Of a stretch of 64,000 nucleotides of DNA, positions 12,446-23,762 are shown piece after piece. Both the position numbers and the translations under genes were made by a program. The DNA is from Amanita rubescens (taxonomy: Eukaryota; Basidiomycota; Agaricomycetes; Agaricales; Amanitaceae): positions 1 through 64,000 of the forward strand of contig WION01000058.1 of NCBI GenBank assembly GCA_015039365.1. The letters run 5' to 3'. Numbering within the stretch: position 1 is the first letter of the stretch; each line of letters begins with the position of its first letter. A model generated the notes under the pieces. It had not been told where the DNA came from. It ran no database searches and worked only from the letters and a program-made list of their open reading frames with translations.

Positions 12446-12999
12446 TTTTCAATCTGAGATTATGATATCTCGGTCTCACGGAATCCATCCCCTGGCAGGC
12501 ATTGAGAAAAAGACGAACGGCGTCTTCCAAAGCGAAGAACTTGATCGGGTTTCTGGCGGCGTTCTATTTCAGGTCGCGACTTCCTTCGAAAAGATCAAGG
12601 CAAGGTTTAATGACAGACAGGGAGTATATGCAGTCCGTGCTACTTACAAGGAGGCCTCACACGACATGGGTAAAACCTGTTTTAAAGTTAACAGTGGCGG
12701 CCAAGGCCGCTGTTGGTGTCATTATGCTAGACGCATCTCCTCAGAATATTCAACAGACAGTATCTCCCAGCCCGTCGGCGATATCTCCAAACATAGACTC
12801 CCTGACCGGTGTGGTTGGACATTCGAAAGTGTGGTGAAGCATTGAATGACGTGGTTATTGAGAAAAGCGATGTCATAAGCGGAACCCTGCTGAATGAGAG
12901 ATCAACATTGAAAAGTCATTTATTTTACGGAGATTAGAGGTGTCAAACGGCAGTTTGTAAATCTGACATCAGATAAGTTCAGAAAACTGCTCGTAACCG

Positions 13000-13650
13000 C
13001 TGGTGGTACGCACAATAAGAGTGTATGATGAGAACGCATAGACAGAGCAGACCACTGATGTGGAAAGCAACAACGGCCGACGTTCCAGGGTTCGGTTAAA
13101 ATTAATCTGAGAAGATGTTTGAACGAGAACACATAGATGGAGCAGGCTTGGAAAGCAACAACGGCAGACATTCCAGGGTTTTGTTAACATTGCTCTGGGA
13201 AGGCGGTCGGGATAAGAACGGGTTTGGTTATACATTAATCTGGGATGGCGTTCGGGATGGGAACGCATAGAGCAGGCTAGATGTGGAAAGCAACAACGGC
13301 AGACGTTCCACGACTTGGTTAACATTAATTTGAGAAGGTGTTTGGGATGAGATGGAGCGGGCTAGATTTGGGAAGCAACAATCGCCGATGTTCCACAAGG
13401 CTGGATGTGGAAAGCAACAACGGCAGACGTTCCACGATTTGGTTAACATTAACTGAGAAGGTGTTTGGGGTGAGAATACATGGATAGAGATGTAGAAAGT
13501 AACAACGGCAAACGTTCCACGGTTTGGTTAATATTAATCTGAGAAGGTGTTTGGGTTGAGATAGAACAGGCTAGACTCGGATGCGGAAAGCAACAACGGC
13601 AGACGTTCTACTTCTAGAGTTTGGCTAACATTACTATGGGAAGATGCTCA
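13000..13650. repeat. satellite between A2 and B1
   Basis: About seven degenerate units, mostly 84-91 bp apart, with core caacaacggcagacgttcca near 13069, 13157, 13291, 13375, 13415, 13501 and 13592. Linker words are ttggttaacattaatctgagaaggtgtttggg and gagaacgcatagatagagcaggc (the latter in variants). It occupies the middle of the bidirectional intergenic region. Confidence 0.85.
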
Positions 13651-14130
13651 CCCACAGGGAACCGGAATGCGGATTGGCGGCAGAGGTCCGTTGAGCAAGT
13701 AGCTCAAACAATTAGAATTGAAGCTTGACAGTAGGATAACTGACGCGTCGACCGTTGGAGATCATCGATCATGAAGGAGTAGAGGCAAATGAAAAGCACA
13801 GCAGAGAATGAAGTGTTTTATTTTTAGAGCGCCGACAGTCGCGGCCCCGCATTACAGTGATCGTGGCGCACTTCTCGCTAAACTTAGCTTTCAGGAGGCA
13901 TAACACGCTCTCCGTTTCTGACCATAATTGCGACGGTGTCAATAGCAAACCTAACTTTATTCCAAATGGGAGGTTCATTACGGTGAGTATCGTGGTTGCA
14001 CTATAAAGCTGTGACACGCAAAGTTCCATAGACTGCATCGGATGCACGCAAGGAAAAGTAATCTTTAAAAAATCCTGAAGGAACGATAAATCCGTAATGT
14101 GACCCCGTCCGTGCGAGGCAGGATCGTATC

Positions 14131-14140
14131 ATAAAAGGGC
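14131..14140 (+). promoter_or_regulatory. TATA box of B1
   Basis: ataaaagggc lies 58 nt before the B1 start codon. It sits in a block (gggcccagt, then cagactatgttccacccatc) that is nearly identical before B2. Confidence 0.6.
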
Positions 14141-14188
14141 CCAGTTGCAGACTATGTTCCACCCATCGTGATTCGTCTCCTCACTGAA

Positions 14189-17100
14189 ATGGCTACTTTC
14201 GATTACTCCTCCTTCCTTCCTGGCAATCTCGATTCTGCCTTGCAAGCATTGACCAACGTTTACAAGAGTAACAAAGATCGCCTCACCGATGCATTTTTTC
14301 AGACTCCCTTACCAGGGGTCCACACGTCGGCACGTACGTTTCCAATCAATACAATGCTTCATACTGATCCAGCCTCTTTCCCTAGCGGACATCATCGGTG
14401 CGAAAGACCTAGGCTTCAAAGTTGCCTTGCGCTCCGTGCCTTCTGTTCGTGATGTGGTAGCATATACTCAACTTATTGCCACTTTCGTTCCTGTGATCAC
14501 GGACCACGATACCCTTGTCACCATCTTATTGCCCAATGCTTCTTCATGGAAGATCTTGGAGACATCTGACCTCTCTGACATAAACGAGGTCCGTCACCCT
14601 ATCCAGGCTCAAAACAGCGCTTATTTTTCCATCAGGAATATAGGCGAAAGTTTATTGATTACCTACCTATTTTAGATCCGATGATCGACGGTTTGAACAA
14701 TTTCCTGACAGAACTGAAGAACATCGACAAGGCACACCCTCCTCCTTGGTTCAAGCAGACGTTATTTGATACCCTTATTCCCATTCTGTCCTTCGCAAGC
14801 TTCCGTCCCGGCATTCAAGGCCAATCTATATTAGCGGGTATTCTTGGATTATCTCTTACCATGGTGAACACACCGCTGAACAAGGTCCTTTTCCCGTTCT
14901 TCCCTCTCCCTCCCAACCCGAAGGTTGTGATCGCAGAAGCCGTTCAGAAAAACTGTGTTGACGCCATCACAAAATACGGACAGCTCATTCGTGATCTCAT
15001 CCCCCTTTTTGAACCGTTCCAAGCTGCCTGCATTACCGTTTCACAAGAACAAGTCGCCGTTGCTCCGCGCATCAGGGATAATGCTCCCGGACCAGAGCCA
15101 AGCACCGCCGACCAGTGCATTGTAGCCTGGAACGACGTTAAGAATTCCGGAAATGGTTTCATCAACTACGTTGCCGGAGGTTCCTCTGCTAACGCAGCGT
15201 CGACCGAGAAGTCCTTTCGTTTGAAACCGCTTGCTGCGCAAGCGGATCCAATATCTCCGGAAGACGTCACCAAAGCTTTCGGACCTCCGTCGTATGCGTC
15301 TACGACGCTCCCGGAAATGAGCGCTACGACAGGCCAGATTGTTGCTAATTTCAACAAAATCCTGACGCAACCTTTTATTGAGCAAGTATAATATCTCCTT
15401 GTATGTTAATCTAATCCATTTGCTAGCCAATTGAAGGTTACTGACAAGAATGGCGACGAGACCGCTATCTCTACTGTTATGCTAACATGCAAGAAGAAGT
15501 ATGAAACACTTCAAGGCGTCACCGTCGACATTGTGAGGGGGCTAGATGCGTACGCGCTACTGCAAAAGGTATTAACAGTCTATACCTTGCGTATCTTTTC
15601 TAACCCAATCTTTCGACAGCTTGCCTTTCCTGCAGTTGATAAACCGGAAGGATTGACACTACAAGATTTCTTGAATACTAACCTTCCGCTTGTTATGGTT
15701 CGTTGATTATTGGTCTTTTCAAGGAACCAGATCAATTTCCCCCCCCCCTAGAAATACGGAAAAGATGCGAAGAAAATAGCAGCCGACACACAAGCGCTAT
15801 TGGTTGTTTTTGAAGGATGGTTAGATGTTTTTAGTAAAAATCTTGAAGAAGTGAGTGACCCCTCGCGTTACGGGAGTGTAATTGAAATATTATCTACCAG
15901 ATCAACAAATCCGTCGCCGATAAACAAGTGGCTCTCGACGACGCTCAAAGAGAATACGATTCGGCCAAAGCGAGCGGTATCATAGAAGAGATACTTGGAG
16001 TTGTCTTTACCGCTATTGCGATTGCTTCATTGGTTGCTGGTCAAGGAGAGCTCGCCGTTGCGATGGGTGTTGAACCGGGGCAAAACTTTATTGAGATGAT
16101 TCGCGATGCGGTTGCCGCAGGGAAACTTGCCATGTATGTATTCACATGCCGCCACCATTCTACCTATGCTGATGCATTTTACTCTACAGCGTCATGGGCC
16201 ACCTCAAGAATGTCATAGCGACATCAGAGAGAACTCGCGATCAGTTGAAGGTGGTCATCCCACTGTTCACCACCATCATCGACCTTATGGGCATCATCCA
16301 CGTTGTATGGGAAACAATTACGGGAGACCTCAACATTGTTAAGGAGAATTACGAGTTGTGGTGAGTAAATAGACTGCATACTGATTGTGATTTCACAAAT
16401 GGGCATAATAGGAACAACCCACGGTATTTCACTGCAGCATCGCTCAACGCTGCTCTAGACGACTGGGAAGGCGTCATCGCACAGTGCGAGAAATATATCT
16501 CGATTGTGGCCGGTGGCAACTCTTCAGTCACGAAAGAATTCAAAGCCATAGCGCAACAGCAACCGCAAACGAAACCGTTGCAACTGAACGCACCATCACC
16601 GGCAAATGAGGAGCTACCTCCACCATACGAAGTTGCCGTCCTTCCCGGTCACCACGCCATCCTTGGTCAGGAGATAAGCATAAAAGACCGTGTAGGAATG
16701 TTCAAGGCCTTAGCGCAATCCGACGACGTCAATCGGCTAATCGCGGCGTTTTCTCCTGCCGTCGTTGTCATCGGAGTGAATCGGTCTCAGCTCACTAATA
16801 TTGCCAACGGTTATCAATGGATAGCAAACAACATCAGGTATCGTCGCCTCTCAATAATTGCAAGATCTCGGTTAACATGATGTTTAAAGGGACTTGTACA
16901 GCGATTCTGCATACGAAGCAGAAATCCTTGTCATTACTATCAATACACGTTTGATTCCATCTTTGAACACAGCTATCGAGTTTTACATCAAGTTCGCGGC
17001 AGGCGAGCAGGACCCGTTCTCCGGCGGTACATCGGAGGAGGCCATGGAGGCCTTTATTCGTGAACGCTCGGCTCAGCTAAACCAGGGAACTGAACTTGCA

Positions 17101-17751
17101 GCCTCTGCGGAGACTGTCTTTATCAAGTTCAGAAGTGATGCGCAAGCGTCGCTGAACACCGTAAGTCTACTAAATTGATGAGGTCATTAGCTGAACACAA
17201 TTCTTCAACAACAGCTTACTCGCCACTTGGCTGAATTGAACTACCAGCTGTCGGTCAAGGAAGCTACACTGCGCGACTTGGAAGCAGATTACGCCAAATG
17301 GAGCTGGGTTATCGTACGTTCACACTTTCGATACAAGCTCTCCCATAAACTCACGTTTCTCTTGACAGTGGTGGCCAATCCCACCTGGCGTCGGTAAGTT
17401 AAGGTCACCTCGAATGATTATGTACATCCTGAACAAATTCCCCTAGGTCAAATCATCTATCTGATCATAAATTCCATTAAGAGGACGACTGAAGAGATCA
17501 ATAAACTCAAAAATGATATAAACAAGCTGCGCCAAGCTCAATCACAGGTTTCGAACGTGCAACAGGTTTCTGACAGTCTTGGTCAGATGACAAGCACGCT
17601 GAGCCAAAGCTGGTCGCAGTTGACGAACAACACGGCCGAGTTGAGCACACTGGTGAAGGCGGTGGTCATTACACCTGAAGTTGCGCAGGCCATCCTTCCT
17701 GTTGTGCGAGCGAAGTGGCAAGCATTGTCGGCTGAGTTGGGTCATTGGTAA
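14189..17751 (+). CDS. protein B1, large helical protein with several hydrophobic segments (alpha-PFT-like, inferred)
   Basis: Thirteen exons give a single frame of 966 codons plus stop: 14189-14333, 14386-14592, 14676-15385, 15437-15568, 15620-15697, 15752-15850, 15901-16133, 16190-16360, 16412-16837, 16890-17160, 17215-17313, 17369-17393 and 17447-17751. The protein is nearly all helical. Hydrophobic stretches lie near residues 482-505 (EEILGVVFTAIAIASLVAG), 553-575 (VIPLFTTIIDLMGIIHVVW) and 855-878 (WVIWWPIPPGVGQIIYLII). Each is flanked by coiled-coil-like helices. The closing part (TTEEINKLKNDINKLRQAQ) is a predicted coiled coil. There is no signal peptide. B1 is not detectably similar to A by eye. 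Its head-to-head placement with A2, repeated with A3/B2, suggests a two-component system. Function is inferred only. Confidence 0.8.
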
Positions 17752-17824
17752 AGGTGCACTTCGTAGTGAAGCAGTTGGAACTGTCATGTTACCCTGAATA
17801 TGTACTTCTATTGTCATAGCTTGT

Positions 17825-18290
17825 GAATGTGAATGTGAATGAAAATGAACTTGAGCTAGCTAACAAGTCATGGTCTACGATCTTTTATCGTGGCACGACG
17901 GCCAAACAACTTCAATACTCCCACAATTCAATCCAGCTTTTCTGCCAGTTTTTCCCATCTTATACCAGACATGTCGGATCACTCCTCGACGATGGTACCA
18001 GTGCGACCACTACCGCAGATTCTCAAAAATTACTGGCGTCGAATGATCCTTTTGATAAGGCTGAATTTAACAAAAACACATGCTTTGCGGAAACGACGCG
18101 ATGCATACGCGGCACTCCAGCTAACCCTCAGTTATCGATCCTTGAAAATTAACAAGTGGCCTATATAATTCTGATGATGCGGCGTAATCTTTTTTCAATG
18201 TATCAATCGATTCCAATTTGGTAGCCGACTTGAGCGCATTATTTGCCTCGTGGGGAGGTACAAGAAGCAGTCGCAATACAAGTATTATCC
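17825..18290. other. intergenic between B1 and A3
   Basis: Short open frames around 17823-18168 show no recognisable domain and no splice structure. I regard the stretch as non-coding 3' flank. Confidence 0.4.
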
Positions 18291-18301
18291 TGGCACTATA
18301 A

Positions 18302-19411
18302 CTACTTCGAGACCGTATTGATGTATTCTTGCACGTTAATTTGGACCACTTCCCATTGGATCATAGCTGCTGGTATAACCCTCGCTGTAGAAAGACTCTG
18401 AGCAATTTCTTGCATGGGCGTCAAAAGACTGTACTCGAACATATCAGTATAACGCTCATATCCCATAGGCATTAAGTGCTTACGCCTCAAGCTTGGCTTT
18501 GGTATTCTTAACGTTCCGGACGGCTGCCTTCAGTTCATTGATCGCCTTAATAATCTAAAAGAGATGTAAGCGTTGACAATTTGATGTATTTGGTCTAGTC
18601 TAACCTTGTGAACCTCGATAGCTTGCCACGCGACGGTCCCACCAAGAGCGCCTACGAGTATTGGTTAGTTATTAGCTCGAGCTCTGTTTCGCTAGATGTG
18701 TACCTGCAACACTTAGGGCCGCCAACATGCCGGCCGCGGGAAGGAAGGCACAGAAGGCAGCAAGGCAGGCAAACATGGTCATGTTCTTTTGCTCTTCGGT
18801 AAGCTCGTCAATGCTCTGCTGCCATTTATCAATCTTTTGGTCACACTTGTTAATCTTCATCTTCACAACGTTGATTGCATTGTCCCAGTCGTTCTTCACC
18901 TCGGTGCTATCAGATTATACGTGAGAAAACCTCCGACCGTAACGCGAGGTTGCTTACGATCGCTTGGAGAGCGTTTTAGCAGATTCAAGGTATTCTGACA
19001 CCAAGGGCGTGTTAGTTGAGAGGTAGGTGGACAGCGGAATATCTCCAGCCACGATGTCGGCTTGGTCGTCGCGCTTCACGAACGGCAAAAGGATCTGCTG
19101 AATTGTGGCGTAAGTTGCGAGATCTCGCGCAACTGGTAACGTATCTAGTTGCAGCTGGAGGTACTTCTCACGATAGTAGTTCATAACGACATTGATTTTG
19201 GTCAAGTCGGAGAGTCGACTGTTGCCGCTAGCAACTAGAGTGAACAAGTTAGTAGTCTCGTCCAGGTCATCGCCAAGGGATATAATTTTGAGGTTCGGGA
19301 ACACTAGCGGCTCATGAAGTGCCTTGCGAGCAGCCAGGTAGTCTGGAGAAACCTACTCAAAGAGCCGAGCTGTGTACCGGTACCAAGAGAGTCCAGGAGC
19401 CGAGAGGACAT
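18302..19411 (-). pseudogene. A3, decayed A copy
   Basis: The copy starts like A1 (ATG at 19411) but loses one nucleotide within the first 25 codons (about 19355), which shifts the frame into an early stop. Further on, the exon 1 sequence around SDLTKINV is fused directly to exon 5 sequence VMNYYREKYLQLQ. That removes the equivalent of about 1520-2815 of A1. Exon 6 is shortened inside the hydrophobic stretch, and exon 9 lacks ~35 residues. Splice sites and the final stop (18302) are still recognisable. Confidence 0.85.
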
Positions 19412-19469
19412 ATTTCGAGAAATGTGTTGTGGGATGCAACTAGACCAGATTCTTGTCTAAATACGATCC

Positions 19470-19830
19470 GTCGAAGGCCAGATGTGGAAAGTAACAACGG
19501 CCGACGTTCCAGGGTTTGGTTAACATTACTCTGGGAAGGTGCTCGGGATGAGAACGAGTTTGGTTAACATCAGTCTGGGAAGGTGATCTGGATGAGAACG
19601 CATAGATAGAGCAGGCTATATGCGGAAAGCAACAACGGCAGATGTTCTACCATTTGGTTGAGAAGGTGTTTGGGATGAGATAGAACAGACTAGATCAACA
19701 ACGACCGACGTTCCAGACCTTGGTTAACATTATTCTGGAAGGTGCTCAGGATGAGAATGCATAGATAGAGCAGGCAAGACGTGGCAACGGCCGACGTTCC
19801 AGGATTTGGTTAACATTACTCTGCGAAGAC
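19470..19830. repeat. satellite between A3 and B2
   Basis: Same unit as at 3.5 and 13 kb; core words near 19491, 19633, 19697 and 19787. The array is shorter than at the A2/B1 pair. Confidence 0.8.
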
Positions 19831-20212
19831 TCTGCTCGCCACAGGGAACCAGAATGCGGATTGCAGAGGTCAGTTGAGCGACTAGCTCGAACAATTAGAT
19901 TTAAAGCTTGACATGTCGACAGAGATCGTAAAGGAATGAAAAGCGCGGTGGAGCCTTGCTTTATTTTTAGAGCGCGCTAAACTTAGCTTTCACGTGTCCA
20001 CAGCAATACGCCGTGTTGTTTCAGAAATCATAGCTCTCACATTACGCGAACGCAATAGATGGAGTGGCGCTTGTTACAGTCTTGAGGTGAGTATCGTGAT
20101 CGCACTACAAAGGGTTTCACGTCTGACACGCGAGATGTAATAGATTGGATGCACGAAAACCATGAAGTAACGCTCAATCCGTAATGCGAGGCAAGATCGT
20201 ATCTGCATGCAG

Positions 20213-20220
20213 TATAAAAG
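20213..20220 (+). promoter_or_regulatory. TATA box of B2
   Basis: tataaaag, 37 nt before the B2 start, in a block almost identical to the B1 promoter. The truncated copy may still be transcribed. Confidence 0.6.
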
Positions 20221-20256
20221 GGCCCAGTCGCAGACTATGTTCCACCCATCACTGAA

Positions 20257-21342
20257 ATGGCTACCTTCGATTATTCCTCCTTCCTTCCAGGCAATCTCGA
20301 TCCTGCCTTGCAAGAATTGACCAACGTTTACAAGAATAACACGGATCGCCTCACCAATGCATTTTTCCAGACTCCCTTACCAGGTGTCCACACGTCGGCA
20401 CGTACGTATCCAATCAATATGGTGCTTCACACTGATCCAATTTCTTTCCCTAGCGGACATCACCGGTGCGAAAGACCTAGGCTTCAAAGTTGCCTTGCGC
20501 TCTGTGCCTTCTGTTCGTGATGTGGTAGCATATACTCAACTTATTGCCACTTTCATTCCTGTGATTACGGATCACGATACCCTTGTCGCCATCTTATTGC
20601 CCAATGCTTCTTCATGGAAGATCTTGGAGACATCTGACCTCTCTGACATAAACGAGGTCCGTCACCCTACCCAGACTCAAAACAGCGCTTATTTTTCCAT
20701 CAGGAATATAGGCAAAAGTTTAATGATTACCTGCCTATTTTAGATCCGATGGTCGACGGTTTGAACAATTTCCTCACAGAACTGAAGAACATCGACAAGG
20801 AAAACCCTCCTGCTTGGTTCAAGCAGACCTTATTCGATACCCTCACTCCCATTCTGTCCTTCGCAAGCTTCCGTCCTGGCGTTGAAGGCCAATCTATATT
20901 AGCGGGTATTCTTGGATTATCTATTAGCATGGTGAACACACCGCTGAACGAGATCCTTTTCCCGCTCTTCCCTCTCTCTCCCGACCCGAAGGTTGTGATC
21001 GCAGAAGCCGTTCAGACAAACTGTGTTGACGCCATCACAAAATACGAGGAGCTCATTCGTGATCTCATCCCCCTTTTTGAACCGTTCCAAGCTGCCTGCA
21101 TTACCGTTTCAGAAGAGCAAGTCGCCGTTGCTCCGCGCATTAAGGATAATGCTCCCGGACCCGAGCCAACCACTGCTGACCAGTGCATTCTCGCCTGGGA
21201 TGATGTTAAGAATGCCGGAAATGGTTTCATCAACTACGTCGCCGGAGGTTCCTCTGCTAACGCGGCGTCGACCGAAACGTCGAAATCGCCTGCTGCGCAA
21301 GCGGAGCCAATATCTCCGGGAGACGTCACCAAAGCCTTCTGA
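20257..21342 (+). pseudogene. B2, truncated B copy keeping an open N-terminal third
   Basis: Exons 20257-20401, 20454-20660 and 20744-21342 match B1 exons 1-3 and remain open for 316 codons. At the word accaaagccttc the sequence jumps to the B1 3' end (ggttggtaaaggtgcgcttcgtagtg), and the junction happens to create a TGA. The equivalent of about 15280-17740 of B1 is gone, including every hydrophobic segment. The retained part could be translated as a short soluble protein, but it cannot be a full B protein. Confidence 0.85.
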
Positions 21343-21497
21343 CCTGGTTGGTAAAGGTGCGCTTCGTAGTGAAACAGTTGGAATTGCCATGTTACCCTGA
21401 ATATGTACTTTTGATGTCATGGCTTGTGAATGAAAAAAATGATTCCGAAAGTGGTTCTGAACCTTGAGGTCGACGTGCTGTTGGTGCTACTAATTCG

Positions 21498-21535
21498 CGC
21501 GAAATTATTTGGGCAGAGTCGCAGGCTCAATACAA
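21498..21535 (+). other. duplication scar joining a proline dehydrogenase tail to an A 3' flank
   Basis: attcgcgcgaaattatttgggcag equals the pseudogene tail at 9713-9736. It is followed directly by agtcgcaggctcaata, which resembles the A 3' flank gagtctgcgaggctcaata. This marks a deleted repeat unit between B2 and the intact proline dehydrogenase. Confidence 0.6.
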
Positions 21536-21721
21536 GATACTTAATGACATCCTCCAACCACGTTATATATTGCCAAAATGATGGAGTGACTCGTGACATC
21601 ATGATGCTATTTATGATTTTGTGCGCTATCATCCGGCAGCTTCATGGTCCGAGTTGTTGAGTTCCGACCGTGTAAGTAGTAATACCTCAGCTTCTTTCTA
21701 TCATCTCTATACCCTCCGTGC

Positions 21722-23650
21722 ATGTACAGGTCTTTCTTTCGTGTCCATGCTCGAAACTGGACTCGCTCAAGCTACAGGCGCAACTTGGCCCTCGCTACGA
21801 TATCATCCGGAACTCTCGGATTCGCTTTGACTAAGCAACGAACAGATACCAATGAACACTCTAATAACACGCCAAATCATTCATTGAGCTCTCTCGTTCG
21901 GGCTTATGCCGTGTACAGCATGTGTTCCGTACCCTCAATTGTCGAGTATTCGCCCCATATTCTCCGTATTCTCCTCAGTGTGCCGGTGGTGAGGCAGATC
22001 ACGGAGGTCTTGGTCCGGGTGACGTTTTTCAACCAGGTTTGTCCTCCAGATCCAATACCTTTTCGAGGGAATGTTTATGTATGTGATTCAAGTTTGTGGG
22101 CGGGGATACCGCACGCGACACGATACCCGTCCTACGTACCCTGCGCGCTGAAAACAAGGGCGCTTTACTGGTCTATTCGGTAGAAGTGGATAATCACGCT
22201 GCCATGTCGAATGACACGTCTGGGCAGGGCAATCCATCTCATAAACGTTTCGTGGAGGAGATGATAAAGACCATTGACACTGCCGCTGATTTTGAGGATT
22301 CCTTGGGTAATCGCGGAGGCTTCAATAGACGCACATGCGTTGCTTTGAAACTGGTGAGATTGAGCTTAACGTAATGGGAAAATGGTCTAAGCATATCTTT
22401 CACAGTCCGCGCTATTACCCGATGCACATGCTTTGATCAAACTCTCCGCCCATATCCTCAAGGCACGTTCATCTCAAGCGGTCCCCTTCCCCGGTTCTCC
22501 TACTGCCTCGGATCTTGCAATATTACACGGTATACACGCGTCTTTGTTGCTTCTCCAGTCGCAATCCTAATTGAACACAATCAGCCCCCAGTCAAGGCGT
22601 GAATCTGACGCAGAAAGACATCGAGTCTCTTCGAGAACTACACGCCGACCTGGAAAGTATATGTTCTCGTGCCAAAGAACGGGATGTAAAGGTCGTCATA
22701 GATGCGGAATATAGCTGGTACCAACCAGCAGTGGACGCGTTCCAATTGAGTATGATGCGCAAGTTTAACGTGTTAGACAGTGGCCACACCCAACCTTTGG
22801 TCTATGGCACTTGGCAAGCATACCTACGACGGCAAGTCAGAAACATCGTTTCTGGTCTCTTTGTACTGATGCTTTACAGAAACCCGGGGTTCTTAGCAGA
22901 GGCACTTCGGGATGCACGAATGCATAACTATGCTCTTGGAGTCAAGCTCGTTCGAGGAGCGTATCATGAGTACGAGATTCATGCCCACAGTGATGCTAAG
23001 AGCAAAGAGGATTCCGTGTCCATTTCGCCGGATCCAGAACCTCCCGTTTGGATGACGAAATCCGAGACAGATGCCTGCTTTAATGAAGGTGTGCGGACAC
23101 TGGTCAAAGCTATTGCTACGGATGTCAGCGCAAGCTGGAGGGACACGAAGAACTGGTGGTCAATATCAAGAACAAATAGCAACACTGCGCTGTCTGTTCC
23201 ACGAATTGCTGTCATCTTTGGGACACACAACCGGGAGAGTTGTGATGTCGTGTTGGAAGAACTTGTCAAGGCGAATTTGGCCAGCAAGGAAGAGATAGAA
23301 GAGGAAGGAAGGAAGGGCAAGAGGACAGTGGTGTCAGTGCGAGATGATGTAGCGCAACGAATCGCTATCGCACAGCTGTATGGCATGTGTGATGATCTGA
23401 CTGATTCATTGGTCGAGAGGATCAGGTCAAAGACTCCTCTTGTTATGAAGTACGCGCAGTTTCCTTGTTTGTTTTGGACTCGTCTCATGTCCTTAGGTAT
23501 CTCCCGTACGGTGCACTTTCTGAGGTACTACCCTACCTTGGTCGACGTGCTATCGAGAACAAGGCGGTACTTGGACAAGGCGGAGCTGAGAGAGAGAGGA
23601 AGAGAGCTTGGCGACTAATTCGTGCTAGGATATTTGGGCAGATGTCTTAA
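21722..23650 (+). CDS. proline dehydrogenase, mitochondrial
   Basis: FAD-dependent proline dehydrogenase oxidises L-proline to 1-pyrroline-5-carboxylate in mitochondria, feeding electrons to the respiratory chain. Six exons: 21722-22036, 22093-22353, 22406-22529, 22585-22831, 22880-23449 and 23497-23650, giving 556 codons plus stop. The first ~25 residues are rich in R and S with no acidic residue (MYRSFFRVHARNWTRSSYRR), a typical presequence, which supports this start. Family hallmarks are FVGGDTARDTIPVLR, DAEYSWYQPAVDAF, VKLVRGAYHEYE, AVIFGTHN and the C-terminal KYLPYGALSEVLPYLGRRA. Intron 4 is a GC-AG intron (gcaagt donor at 22832). A broken copy lies at 8.8-9.7 kb. Confidence 0.93.
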
Positions 23651-23762
23651 TCTAGAGTAGTCTCCTACGCCGCGTCGCGTCGCGTGACAAGTGTTGTTAT
23701 TAGCCTTTTAAGGACGACTTGTCCATCGCGATTACCTTCATCTCAGACTTTGGCTATTCAAA

